Positions 11,537 to 23,425 of a DNA stretch of 64,000 bases are shown in pieces. Within the stretch, counting starts at the first letter, position 1, and each line of letters begins with the position of its first letter. A model generated the notes under the pieces. The model was not told the origin of the DNA. It worked only from the letters and a program-made list of their open reading frames with translations, and did not search any database. Where the stretch lies: the NCBI GenBank assembly GCA_012932865.1, contig SAXG01000021.1:715402-779401 (forward strand), given 5' to 3'. The DNA is from Amylostereum areolatum (lineage: Eukaryota > Basidiomycota > Agaricomycetes > Russulales > Stereaceae). Made by a program: the position numbers and the translations under genes.

Positions 11537-13116
11537 ATGAGCAATCTACCCATAGAAATCCTCGTAGACATCTTCGCTCGACTTCCGTCGAAGCCCCACC
11601 GCAACGTTCGAAGGCACCTCCCGCTCGTCGTGGTCTCGCACGTCTGCAGGTATTGGCGAAGAATTGCATTGGGAACCCCGGGATTATGGACTCACATCCC
11701 TCTCACGCATGGTCCGGAGTGGGCCGCAGAAGCGTTGAAACGCTCAAAGCCCTTCCCAATCAATCTCAACCTCCAGTTGCAATCCTTCGAGCAACCGTCC
11801 TACTCGAAAGCGGCACGCGCGGTTATATTCCAACATCCCAACCTCAAAACCTTCCGACTTTCCGACGAGTCATCCGACCTTTCCAATGAGCTCGCGTTCG
11901 AAGCTCGGTCTGCGGCTCTACAAGCCCTTGCCTCCCGTGCACAGCCATTCTTAGAAGCGTTTGAGGTCTACCTCGAGGACGATGAAGACCCCGAAGGACT
12001 GGAAACTCCTCCTAAAAAACATGGCCTCAAGCCATCTACGAAAACTCTCGGCCTGCAACTGCCCTTTCCTTCCCAAATGTCCTCTCCTCCGTCTTCCTTC
12101 CCTAACCCATCTCGACATCACACACTCCTGTGGCGCCTGGCTCACAGTTGACGACCTCTTGGATGATTTATCGGAGTTGAAGTCGCTCGAATGGCTATCA
12201 TTGTCAACCGACTACGATTCACAGCATAATCAACCAGTCCGTCCCCTCTCCGCGCGGTGAACGTTCAATCCACCTCCCGCACTTGGCGTTCCTACGTCTC
12301 TCGGACGTATTTCCCGTCATCGACGCTGTTGTTTGGAGCACATCCTTTCCGTCCACCGCACAGATAGAGCTATACGCCCGCAACGATGAGGAATCGGTAA
12401 TCCCTTTCGACACGTCCAGATTGGGAGGCGCTCTTCTCAACCACTTTGCGGAAGCCGCTGCCGCAGGTGACGCATTCCAATCCGCGAATGTAGACATATA
12501 TCGCAGCGACAAGCCATTTGTCTTCGTTTCCCTCGTTGTCTCCCGACCTCGGGCAGCCTCAGCAATAAACGCCCCATCGCTTCCCAGCCGCACGGTGGTT
12601 GAAATCGAATGTGCAACTCAAGTGTCAAATCCCGTTATTTCGCTCTTCACCCATATCGCGCAACTTCCCGTCTTTCGAGACGTCCAATCGGTCGAAGTGG
12701 TGACCCGGTTCGAACAGGAGGCCTGGTCCCATCCTCAGGAGATGGAGACACTCTGGCAGCCGCTTTTTGCCACGCTCACCCGTCTCTCTCCGGAGTTTCA
12801 CATTCACGGACCAGGTGCCCACGCCCTCGTCTCCGCGATGAACAACCCCGCCCTCGGATCCCAATTTGCCTCTCTTCGAACCCTCTATATCACGTCCGTC
12901 GATTTTGCCACGGGCCTACAAACCGCGCAGTCTTTTTTCTCCGCGCTGTTGGTCGGGCTAGAGAAGAAAGCGCAGGACGGCCATTCGCTCCCTCATCTGG
13001 TCATCCAAGACTGCCACGTCTCGGTCGAAATGGTCGGCATTCTGACGCGGTATCTCGGTGGCGAGAGCGCGGTTCGGTGGGATGGTCACCAGGAGGGAAT
13101 GCACCCTGCTGATTAA
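11537..13116 (+). CDS. F-box domain protein with two frame breaks
   Basis: The N-terminus (MSNLPIEILVDIFARLP...VSHVCRYWRRIA) is an F-box: the LP.E.L..IF core and the CRYWR end are clear. F-box proteins bind Skp1 and bring substrates to an SCF ubiquitin ligase. A leucine-rich middle (SHLRKLSACNCPFL, LTHLDITHS, LEWLSLSTD) and a long C-terminal frame (AFLRLSDVF to HPAD) follow, as in the many F-box/LRR-like proteins of Agaricomycetes. The three parts lie in three different frames with no plausible intron between them. One break coincides with an A6 run at 12014-12019 and the other lies near 12215-12240. The gene is either a pseudogene or carries assembly errors. The expected product is about 525 residues. 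Confidence 0.75.
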
Positions 13117-14109
13117 ACCGGCAGAAACACGGTACCGCGGTCTCGTGTCGGACAAATCCTATTTGCAGCGTGCCCGATGGTATAAGTAAGTGCGAAAGGG
13201 TCGCGGGGGTACCGCGCCGTTGACGGGCGACAGGGAGTGCGGGAGTCCGAAACCGAAGTGACATGCCGCTGGCATATACTTACGTGGAGCAAAGTGTGCT
13301 GGTGCTATATGCAAATGTGGATATGTGTTCGTGTGTCCAAACGCGGTGTATATCCACAAATGAGAGGGTTGTAATCCGGTTTTCTTCCTTTTTCCCGACT
13401 GATCTCAAGCACAGCTCTATTTTCTTTGAAATTCAATGGATCATCAGAAGCATCGCATCATGGAGAGGATGAGTTCAAGATGAGTTGGCGTACTAGGATC
13501 AAGTTCAATTGAATGTCAGGATGTTCGCCACATCCCCCGTCCGAAAATAAGCCGCGTGTGTGTAATTGTCCCCTAAATGGACCAACCTCTTCTACGCCAC
13601 TTTTGGGTCAATCCCCTTGAGGCTGATATCATTCAAGGTCGATGGAGCGTCTCTGTGGCATCTCTACGTGCAACGTCACCAAAGCTACTAGGTTCCGAAC
13701 GCTATGGGATTTACTGCTCGCATGTCCAGACGTCTGGAAGCCGGCAAGCCCGGATTCGAATCCCTTTCCCTCTGCCTCCTGGTTGCCTCCATGCGTTGTC
13801 CATACGTCCTCGCCGCTGGGAGCAACACTATCTTGATATCAGTCATCGAAACTGTCGGATACTACGCATTCCCGTGGTGTTGTTATCCTGATGCTCCTCT
13901 GGATACTTATTTTCGTGCACATCATGCGAGTATTTGACCCACCTCCATCTTTCAGCGTTTGCACCAACACCCCCCCTCACCTCAGACATGAGCTTACCCG
14001 CACCCTAGTGATCCCGTCCCCCTTCCTCACTTGAACCTCGCGCAGCCAAGCGGACAGCGGTCACCCCCGACCCCACATCCTACTCCCCCCTTCAGCTGGC
14101 CACCCACCC
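13117..14109. other. Intergenic
   Basis: An open frame at 13577-13891 and its neighbours show no family motif. A GGATTCGAATCC sequence near 13754 resembles a pol III B-box but has no tRNA fold around it. The stretch before 14100 is cytosine-rich and ends at the zinc-finger gene copy. Confidence 0.4.
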
Positions 14110-14840
14110 ACCCAAGCCGCACTCGTCTGCCAGTGTACAAGTGGCAGGACAACATCTGCACCGGTATCAGGAAGTCAATGCCGTGCCGCCTATGGCGAGC
14201 ACGTCGTCCCATCACATGCCCCTTGAGGGCCATTCGACCGTAGAGCACGGCTCTGTCGAATCTGGGTTGGGCCCCTGCGGGCGCTCATACCCCCACACCG
14301 ATCAGATCATTAGAAAGCGAGCAGGAGGAGGACCCCGAGCAGCACACTTTCCAAGGGAGTCTTGTCGAGGGGTTGGTCGAGCAAGAGCAGGAGCAACCGA
14401 CCATCCAGGAGCCCGCGAACGAGGACAACGACGAGACGCCGCCCTGTCCCGTGTGCGGTAAAACATACGGCAGGAGCGAGGACCTGGTGCGCCATATCGA
14501 AACCAAAGGGGGGACGCGCGCACGGCACGTACCGCGAGGAGACCGGCATGATGCATCGCAGCCGTTAGGTGGGCATGCCGCGTCGACTCGTCGAGGGCTG
14601 CCCGTTGCAAAGCATGCGCAAGTCCGGCGCGAAACGCCACTTGCGTGGACCAGCATGGAGACCCCGATTTGTTCGTTCGGCTGGAGGCTGGAGTAGAGGT
14701 CAGCCTTGGGTCAGCCGTAAGCCAACCCAGGTTTGCGGCGCGGAAAGGAGTGGGGGTGGGCGGATGAAGACCAATTGCAACGGGGTCCGATGGGACGGGT
14801 TTTATACGCGACGGTGCCCAGCGCGGCTGTACCGTTGTAG
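14110..14840 (+). pseudogene. Truncated, decayed copy of the C2H2 zinc-finger gene at the right end
   Basis: This segment aligns over about 700 bp with 63295-63930. Shared blocks include GTGGCAGGACAA, the residues PLEGHS/PLEGSS, CPVCGKTYGRSEDLVRHI against CPVCGKTYSRSVDLVRHI, and the nucleotides GGTTTTATACGCGACGGTGC. The reading frame changes after the first zinc-binding half, and in-frame stops follow. Sequence equivalent to the proline-rich N-terminal half of the right-hand gene is missing. A stop at TVPSAAVPL (14840) probably marks the family's normal C-terminus. The copy is in the same orientation as the other one. Confidence 0.8.
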
Positions 14841-16169
14841 TAGGTACTCTCGATGGTATCCGCCTTGCTCACGGACCTCTCGTAACATGGACGCGAACTG
14901 TTGCTGGAGCTGTGTATAGTCGTGTGTGCACGGACGCAATGAAGGAGGAGGTGGTTCTGATTGAAGATCGTGTCGATCGCTCGGGCACAACCCTAACATA
15001 GGGTTCGACGTCCAACAAATCTCAAGGCCGTCGCTTTCATCTCGTCCAGATCTCGCTTTTGGCCTTCTGGACTTTTACATGGCCGTACTCCAGAGCACGT
15101 AAGTGCATCCCGCCGACCTTCCACAAAAAAGGGATTGCATTGCATTGCGAAAGCGTTGGGAACACTGCGACACACACGAATAGACTACTTACGAGGGAGG
15201 GAGGGGGGGGAGAAGATGAAGCGGGAGCGTCAGGGGCCTACTAAAAGTACACGTTTGAACGCGTTCGAGCCGCGGGAGGGCAAGGCATGGTACTACTGTG
15301 AGGTGGGATGCATAACGGCAGCGGCGGAGCGGCGGCGGGGCGCGTGCGGGACGAGGGAGGGACGGAGAACCGGGGACGGTACGGTGGAGGATGGAGGGCA
15401 GAGGCGGACGGGTAGAGGGGGGACGTGCGGGGATCCAGGAGAACTATATGCGCGGCGGGGGGCAGTCAGCTCTATGCCGAAACGCATTCCGTCGCGCGCA
15501 AGAAGGGCTGGGACCGGTCAGTGTATCAGTAAAAACGGACGTATAAGTAAACTTGGAGGCGCGACGCCGCCGATAATTAGTAGGGATGGGGAGGGGGGCG
15601 GACGGTATGTACGCGGAGGAGGGAGGGCGGCGAGAGCAATGTACAACGGAGGATCCGCGGGACGGGGGGGCCTGGTATCGAGAATGTAAAAGTCATCAAC
15701 GAGGGCCCAGGAGGAGAGGAAGGGTGGGGGGGAGGGTCAACGACCGGGCGCTTTGGCAAGAACGAGAAGCGGATGGGCAGACGGAAACGCGTGCAAGAAT
15801 GTCGATGCGTGGAGTTCGTGCGAAGGAAGGGAGACGGGCGGGGGGAGGGTCATGTTCGTGATGCGTTTGCTTGCGATTGCGGAACGAGAAACGAGAATGC
15901 GGTGGGGGGGATGGATGGTATGGGGCGAAAATGGTATGGTACGGGAAAAGTGCTATGGGACCGGGAGAATGCGAATGCGAATGCGGGGGGGGGGATATAA
16001 AATGCAGCGTGAGGACTCAGGCGGGATCGGGAGGCTGGGCAAGATATCTGAAGCACCGTGCGTGGGGAGGGAGAACGTATGCGGCAACGCGTCGTCGTGA
16101 CGGGAGAAACGGAGAAGAGAAACGGAACCAGGGAACAGCCACGCGTCGAGGGAAGAAAACAAGGGACCC
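14841..16169. other. Intergenic, purine-rich on the plus strand
   Basis: From about 15180 to 16150 the plus strand is strongly G/A-rich (GGGAGGGAGGGGGGGGAG and similar runs). This produces long but meaningless arginine/glycine-rich open frames on one strand and serine/proline-rich ones on the other. It is 3' to the minus-strand gene ending at 16170. I see no gene in it. Confidence 0.5.
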
Positions 16170-17931
16170 TCATCGCGCCCCAAACTCGTAGCTGGACGCC
16201 CACTCGCGGCCGTCGTACAAATGCGCCGACGCGGGATCTCGCAAGTCCTGCGCGTCCATCCCGAGGGTGAACTCGCCGCCAGCCCCCGCCGAAATCGCCG
16301 TCGGGGTCGAACAGCCGTTGCAGGTCGGGCGCGGGGCGCGGTTTGGGCACGGAGAGCGGCGGCGGGGGGACGAGGAGCACGGCGGGCTCGGGCGCGAGCA
16401 TCGGGTCGAAATCGAGCGCGCGACGGTACTGGTGGGTGCTCAGCGTGCGCACGCGGATGCGGGGACGCTCGAGGGGCGCGGCGGCGGCGGCGGCGACGTC
16501 CTCGATGCGCATCTCCTGGACGGCGCGGGCGGCGCGGTCCACGGCCTCGTCCTCTTCGTCGCTCTCCTCCGTCACGGGGAACAGCGTCGCGGTGTCGTAC
16601 TCGATCGTCCGCGTCGACAGGCACCGCGGCGGGCTGGAGAGGTACGCGCCGTTGATCGGGGCGTAGCGGGCGAGCGGCGAGGGGTCCTTGGGGGTCGCGA
16701 AGCCGAGGTCGGACATGGGCGCGCCGCCTTTGTACTTGCGGTTCGACCAGGCGCGACGCTTGCTCCGGACGGCGAGGACGGCGTGGAGCTGGTGCTCCTC
16801 CATCGCGTCGTTCTTCTCCGCGATGTCGATGTGGACGAGGAGTTGGCGGAGGTGGAGGGCGTGGTGGTGGAGGGCGTTGTACGTCTCGAGGTCCTCGGGG
16901 GTGAAGCCGACGGGAAGGTGGGACACGCTCGGGTTGGGGCGACCGTGGCGTTCGACGGTGCCGACGGGGGTGGTCAAGGGGGTGTGGACGGAGGAGCCGT
17001 CGGTGTCGGTGCTGAGGGTGTCGGTGAGGGAGTACTCGGACCCGGCGTCGTCGTAAAAGGGGGAGAGGACGCGATGGCGTTGGGCACCGGCGAAGGAAGA
17101 CGAAAAGGGGGTGGAAGGGTGGCGGGAAAGAGGGTAACCGAAGGGGGAGGGGAGCTCGCCGCCGGCACGGTCGACGATGGCGGCCATCTGGTCCATGGTG
17201 GCACGCAGGGAGGCGGTGGCGGCCCATGCGGTGTAACCGCCGGTGGGGAGACGGTTCTTGAGCTCGCCGAGGACGAAGCGTCGGTAGGCGTCGACGAGGA
17301 CGGAACGGGCTCTGAAGCGGAGGGGGGAGCAGGAGAGCAAGAGTTCTGTGGCGACGTCGGACAACGGGACAGGGTGGCGGGGGCCGGGGTTCGACGGTGG
17401 GAAGCAGAGGGGGAGAGGGGGTTGAGGGGGACATCAAGGAACTGGAGCAAAGAAGAAGGATGAGAGTGTAGCCGGGGAACGGGGAGAGGGCCAACGCACA
17501 CGACGAAGTGGAAGAGGGAACGCTGTTTCTTGTGTTTGAGAGGCTTCGAGGGGACGGGCTGGGGGGGAGGGCGAGGAGGGGGTACGCCCTCTCTCCTGCT
17601 CTGCGGCTCTGCGAACGTCTTTGAGCATGGCGTTGAGACCGCGGATGCAGTGGCGGTCGGCGAGGGGCCACTCCTCGGAGGCGCCGCCTAGGAAACGGAC
17701 GGTGATGGAGAGGGCGGTCATGTCGAAGGTGACTTCCTGGATGATGGTGGAGATCCAGGAGGACTTGTCGAGGGAGTAGAGGGAGGGGGGGAGGTCGAGG
17801 TCTTCAGCGAGGAGACGGTGGGAGAGGAGGTCCCATGCCTGGGGAACGGGGAGGGCGGGAGGCATGTCGGGGAGGGAGATGCTGAAGATGATGGAGGGCA
17901 GAGAAGGCTCTGGGAGGATTCTAATCTGCAT
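16170..17931 (-). CDS. Unknown protein, probably conserved in basidiomycetes, with apparent homopolymer frame breaks
   Basis: I do not recognise a named domain. The start MQIRILPEPSLPSIIFSISL at 17931 leads into a frame ending near LNAMLKDVRRAAEQE. After an intron of about 58 bp (preceded by KHKKQRSLFHFV) the protein resumes with FLDVPLNPLSP, and a long frame follows (SDVATELLLSCSPLRFRARS, YRRFVLGELKNRLP, an acidic EESDEEDEAVD stretch, RTLSTHQYRRALDFDPM). The likely C-terminus is GMDAQDLRDPASAHLYDGRE...EFGAR with stop at 16170-16172, in a different frame from the preceding block. The frames disagree at a C7 run (17561-17567 on the plus strand as G7), near G5/G4 runs at 17379-17389, and at a C5 run at 16283-16287. 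Removing one base at the last site joins the frames exactly. The expected size is about 560 residues. Confidence 0.6.
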
Positions 17932-19559
17932 GGCGGGGGAGAAAGGAGGGGGAAGGGAAAGAGGGATTAAGATTAAAAGGAGGAGTATAGTTGGATCGGC
18001 GTCAAAGAAAGGGGCAATTCGGGAAGAGAGGTGGGTGATCCCTGCCAACGCTAATCAGCCGTGCAGGCGCTGAGAGAAGAGGGCGGCGGACGTACGGAAA
18101 AGGGAAATTGGGAGGGGGAAGAAGAGGAAGAGGAAGAAGAAGAGAGGGAGAGGGCGGGAAAGAGCAGGAGAGGGCGGGGGAGGGCGGGGAGTAGGGCGGG
18201 AAAGGCAGGAAAGGCGGGATGAGGACTGTCGGTCCAGAGCTGGGAGCAGGGATGGGGGTCAGGGTTGGGTAAGAACGCCTGGGAGGAGGAGGAGAGTGAA
18301 GCTGCCAGCGGGGGGGAGGAAGAGGAGAGGACTGTCGCTCTAGCCTCTGGGTGACCGTCGCAATATCCTTTGAGACCAGACCGAGTTCAGGCTGCAAAGA
18401 GGAGAACTTGGAAGGGACGTGAGGGAAAGGGGAAGGAGGAGGAGGAGGATGGTGACAGTCGCCAGCAGAGCCCGACCGCGAATCTTCCTGAGCTGAGCCA
18501 GCTCGACCACCTTCTTCTCCCAAGGCAATTCCCCTTCCTCTCATTCGTCTAATTCCATTCTCATCACTCCCTCTCTCGTCCATAACGGCTGCTCCTCAAC
18601 GCCACTCGTGTTCTCGCCGTCCTTTCCTATGGACGCATCGACGGGCTGATCCCTCCACCATTCCCTCTGTCCATCCTACTTACTTACATCTCACATACGC
18701 TCCCAAAGCACCCCGCCCTGCACACACGCACGTCCCGATGCCCGACCCCGTCAATCCCATCAGACCCACTCTGTGCCAATCTTCCCCGCATCCCCTTGAT
18801 AAAGTTAGTCTCCCACTGTCCCAACACACACTCCGACCGAACTGCCCGCTTCTGACTTGGAACGTTCCCCGCCCGCCTCGAGCTCTCTCTTCCATCCGCC
18901 ACGCCGTTCCCATATGTCCCCTCCCATCCTCGCCCGTCTCAGATCCCAACCTGCTTCCGGTAACCTGGCAATGTCGCGACGACGAATTTCGGCTCCATGA
19001 CAATGCCGCGTGTCACGATCACGTGAACACCTCGAGGCCGTCATTGCAAACACGCGTCTTCCCCCTCCCGGTCCGACATCCGACACTTTCCCTTCAACAC
19101 ATTTGTCGACGCCTCGACCGCTACGCTTTCAAGCTTGGTTCGAATTGACGAGCTACGTTTTTTGGTCTGTGCACTAGGGGTCCTACCGCATACCTACTAC
19201 TACTAGGCTTCGTAGTCTCGCAAACGCCTACCAAACCATATGCGGCGATCTCGGACACGGCACCCGCACGCCCTCCTCCCCCCTCCACCTCCGGGACCTC
19301 CCCCTCTCGTCTGCCTCCGTCCTACGACCGTGGATTGCCCCCGATCTCCCCGCCGGCGACTCGGGCTCCTACTCTACACCGCCACCCCGCGCCCCTCATA
19401 CCCGCGTTCCTGGCGGTTTCTCCTCCACTCCGTTCCTTACGTAACCCCACCCCCTACGCACCCCCTCCTGAAACTCTTACGCTCAGCACGGACGGTCTCT
19501 GCGTGCACTGACCTTAAATTCATCCCCACTCGACCTGCAACGATGTGAATTCAGACAGC
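17932..19559. other. Intergenic
   Basis: The first half is rich in GGGAGG-type repeats, and the second half is pyrimidine-rich up to the start of the first GMC gene. Open frames here are low-complexity and not credible. The region probably holds the promoters of both flanking genes, which diverge. Confidence 0.5.
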
Positions 19560-22290
19560 ATGCGCAGATCCTCTCGCATTCGCAGTATCTTCGCCTTTGC
19601 CCTCGCCTTAGGCTCCCTACACTCGCACGCGTCCGATGACACTGGCACGCCTCGTCCTCGCTGGTACGCACGCCCCGTTCTTACCCCTTCATCTCCCCTC
19701 CCCCTCTCATTCATGCAACACCCCTCATCTCGATACAGGCGTGATAACGGACCCAGCCCTCTTCGCGGCCCAGCCATTCGACTACATCGTCCTCGGCGGC
19801 GGCACCGCGGGCCTCGTCGTCGCCGCCAGGCTCTCCGAGGACCCGACCGTGACCGTGGGCGTCGTCCAGGCAGGAACCTACAGGCCGGACGACGACGTGA
19901 TCAACTTGCCCACAGAGTACACGTCCGCGGTCGGTAACGCGACCTACGATTGGAACTTCAGCACGACCCCGCAGCCGGCGCTCGACGGGAGAATACTCGC
20001 CGCGCCGAGGTCGGTCCAAATAGAGTCTCGCCTTGAGTTTCGGCCGCTGACGCTCGCTTGCAGAGGACGCGTCCTGGGCGGATCGAGCGCGATCAACGCA
20101 CCCGTACGTCCCTCCCTCCCTCACACCACACAACCGATCCCAACGCGTACCCCGCATCTCCAGCTCTGGCAGCGCGCCTCCGCGCGCGACTACGACAACT
20201 GGGGCGCGCCCTTCGGGAACGACCGCGCTGGGTGGTCCTTCGCCGGCCTCCTGCCCTACTTTGAAAAGACCGAAAACTGGACGCGTCCCCCGCTCGTTCC
20301 TGCCGGGCCAGACGCTCCCCCACGCGCTCGTGCAGGCCCACGGGACCCGCGGGCCTCTCGAGATCAGCTACAACAACTTCTACCCCGAACCCGTCGTCCC
20401 GGGCATCGCTGCGATCAACGCCTTGGGAATTCCGACCAATTCGGATCCGGTGCGTGGCGGTTCTTCGTTTGCGTGAGGGAGAGGAGGGGGGGGCTGAAGG
20501 GAGCGCGTGTGTGTGTGTGCTCGTCTTGGACAGGATTTGGGGATGGGGACCAACGCGACCCTCGGCGCGCGCACCGTCTCCGCCGCCTCCGGCTTGCGCA
20601 GCTACGCCGCGAGCGCGTACTTCGCGCCCAACGCGCGTCGGGCCGAACCTGCTCATCCTGACCGAGGCCGTCGCGTCCAAGGTCGACCTCGAGTCCGAGG
20701 GGGCGCTGGTGAGGGCGACGGGGGTGCGGTACATCGTGAACGGGACGACGTACGGAGCGCGGGCGGCGAGGGAGGTCGTGCTCAGCGCGGGCTCGTTCCA
20801 GTCGCCGCAATTGTTGGAGCTGTCCGGGATCGGGAACGCGTCGCGGTTGGAGAGCGTGGGCATCGAGGCGGTCGTGGATCTTCCTGGGGTCGGGGAGAAT
20901 CTCCAGGTGAGGCGCGGTCGGTGTGCGTTGTATGAGGGGGAAAGGCTGACCGTGGTTCGGGTAGGATCATACGCTGACGGCGTCGGACTTTATCGTCAAG
21001 CCCGGGGTGCTCACCCTGGATGCGCTCTCCTTCAACGCCACGTTCTCGGCTGAGCAAACGGCGCTCTTGTGGGCATCTGCGTCTCTTGTATTCGCTCTAC
21101 GCGTGCTCATGCCCACTTCCTTTGACCCAGCGCGCACAACCGCACCGGCGCCCTGACCTACTCCTCCCCCGCCTGGTCCACCCTCCCCCTCGCCTCCTTC
21201 CTCTCCCCGTCCAACCTGTCCTCCCTCCTCTCCTCCGCCTCGGCCTCCTCCTCTCCTCCTCCACCAACGCCACCACCCTCCGCGATGTCCAATATCGCCT
21301 CCTCGCGCGCGAAATCAACGACACCAGCGTCGGCTGGGGCGAGTTCACGCTCATCCCGAGCGGCGGGCTCGCGTCCCCCGCGCGCCCGAACGTGTCCTAC
21401 ATCTCGCCCATCTTTCTGAACTTCCACCCGTTCTCACGGGGGTCCGTCGTGCGTCCTCTCCTTCCCTCCCTCCCGCCCCCAGCACACGCAAATGACCTGA
21501 CGAACGCCCGGACGGGGTCGACATGCAGCACATCAACACGACCGATCCCGCCGCGCCGCCGTTGATCGACCCGAATTACTTCGGACACCCGCTCGGTGGG
21601 TCGTTCCGCGTCCGGTCTATGGGGCTCTCGAGTCGGGGGTAAGTAGGCGCTGACGCAGGACGTACCGACAGATCTGGCCGTCGCCGCGTATGGCGCGCAG
21701 TTCGTCCGTCGATGGGCGGGCACGGCGCCGCTCGCGGATCTGGTGGACGCGCCTGAACGCGCCGAACGCGACGGTGGAGTCCTTCGAGGAATTCGAAGCG
21801 GTACGCGGCGATCCTCCCCTCTCCCCTCTCCCCTCTCCCCTCTCCCCCTCCCCTCCCTTCTCTCACTCACTCACTCACTCACTCACTCTCCGTCTGTGTC
21901 TTCCTCGGCTGATCCGGTGCGTGCGCTTAGGTTCGCGGTCTCGAACGTGCAGGTGCGCTCTGGGCTGGTCGTCGTTTATCATGTTCCGCGAGCGCTGACG
22001 CTCGGATGGGATTGTGTAGCCCGGGTTGCATTACTTCGGCACGGCAGCGATGGCCGCGCGCGAGCTGGGCGGGGTCGTCGACGACGCGCTCAAGGTGTGG
22101 GGCACGGCCAACCTGCGCGTGATCGACGCGAGCGTGCTCCCCGCGACCGTCGGCGCGGCGATGCAGGCGACGGTGTATGCGGTCGCTGAGAAGGTGCGTG
22201 CACCCTTTTGTGTTTCTTTGTTTGAGGGGTGCGAGACGGGGCTGAGGCTGTTTCGGACAGGGGGCGGATATGATCAAGGCGAGTTGGTGA
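19560..22290 (+). pseudogene. GMC oxidoreductase 1 (AA3_2, aryl-alcohol-oxidase-like), frame-broken
   Basis: This is a FAD-dependent glucose-methanol-choline oxidoreductase related exon by exon to the intact gene downstream. It has a signal-peptide-like N-terminus (IFAFALALGSLHSHAS), the Rossmann motif VLGGGTAGLVVAARLSE, GRVLGGSSAINA, SPQLLELSGIGN with DLPGVGENLQ, GWGEFTLIPSGG, and the C-terminal LHYFGTAAM and [11 protein letters not shown]. Frames change without introns near 20295-20300, 20636-20645, 21236-21270 (within a CTCCTC repeat) and 21745-21755. An in-frame first junction would need a weak GC donor. The second active-site histidine is replaced by alanine ([10 protein letters not shown]). 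The family oxidises aryl alcohols or sugars outside the cell and produces hydrogen peroxide. Assembly error remains an alternative to true decay. Confidence 0.75.
21812..21890. repeat. CTCTCCC and TCAC microsatellites in a GMC1 intron
   Basis: Tandem (CCCCTCT)-type units are followed directly by about six TCAC units, within what should be an intron of the first GMC gene. Confidence 0.8.
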
Positions 22291-23381
22291 GGGGCGTGGG
22301 TGGGAGGGCCCTCAGTTGGCTGGGGTGATTCGGATGTTGTGGTACTTGTTAGCTTATTCGTGTCGACGGTGATTCCAATCTCCAATGCGTAATGCATCGT
22401 TGTCTGCTTTTGTTCTTTGTAAGAAAGACACCAACACTGAGCGTGGCCGATGTGCGAGAGTGGGTTGCCTCTGAAAGACTGAACCGTGCCATGCGAGCCC
22501 TTGTCTCAGTTGGCGCTCGGGACGGAGCCGCGTGCTCGCAGGCTTTCCTTTTTCGTCTTGTCACGACCTCGCCACTGGCGATGCGCCCAAGATGCGCCCC
22601 TCCCACCGTATTTCTCTTGCCTGATCCTCCTCTCGGCTCTTGCCAGCAACGCCCATCCAATAGACAGCCGTTGATCCCTCCATCCCCTCGCCCGAGGCGC
22701 TAGTAGATCCGACGCAGGCCCCCGCGCGCGTACTTAATCCTCGTTCAGATCGGGGTTTTGCACGGACGCCCAGCTGCACAGCCTGTTTGTGGGCTTGGGA
22801 TCTGCGTCTTCGCACCGGCGGGTGCCTGTGCACGGCGCTGCTTCGCGGGTTCCGAGTCCGGCGACTTGAGACTCAGGGAGGGCGTTTGACTCTTGGACCC
22901 CAACCTTCGAGGTCCCTGTAACGCATCCGCGATCGCTTGGCTTGACGAACCCGGTGGATGACCAACGCGCAAAACCCGCGGTGGTATGAGCAGGTGGGCT
23001 ACGCATATATGCCCCCTGGTCCGTCCATTTGATTCCAACCTTGCGCGTTATTGCGTGTTGCTGACGACCGTCCCAGCCAGTGCTCTCGCGTGGCCCACGC
23101 GAGCGTCAGTCGGTCACCGGTGACTCCTGGAGGCACCATCCCGAGACCATCGCGGAAAAACATCCCAAATCCCCTGTTTTAGGAGGCATATGCGGGCTTT
23201 GATCAATGCGTTGGAGGTCACCTCTCCCATCCACCCGTTTGTTCAAGCTTGCATTTTCCATTTGTATCGGAGCGCGCGACGTGGAGGTGGGCCTGCTGTG
23301 AGGACGCACTTAGCTCAGCATTTATCTCCGGGACCAGCACAGCAGTGCTCGCAGAAGGACGCCGTTTCAGCCGTCGTGCGG
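22291..23381. other. Intergenic between the two GMC genes
   Basis: About 1.1 kb without a credible gene. Its 3' end is the promoter of the second GMC gene. Confidence 0.5.
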
Positions 23382-23388
23382 TATAAAG
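23382..23388 (+). promoter_or_regulatory. TATA box of GMC oxidoreductase 2
   Basis: TATAAAG in a GC-rich context lies 44 bp upstream of the ATG at 23426, a usual distance for a strongly expressed secreted-enzyme gene with a short 5' leader. Confidence 0.55.
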
Positions 23389-23425
23389 AGGGGCGGGCAC
23401 CGGTGCACGGTCCTCAATCTGCGTC

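Noticed and set aside
13740..13770. B-box-like GGATTCGAATCC
   Set aside because: No tRNA cloverleaf can be folded around it.
15135..15689. 184-codon open frame rich in Gly and Arg
   Set aside because: It is a by-product of a strongly purine-biased plus strand. No motif is present, and the matching minus strand is equally open with low-complexity sequence.
16267..17463. 398-codon plus-strand frame
   Set aside because: It is a shadow of the minus-strand gene at 16170-17931 in GC-rich DNA. Its composition (Val/Gly/Glu-rich, no family blocks) is typical of antisense frames.
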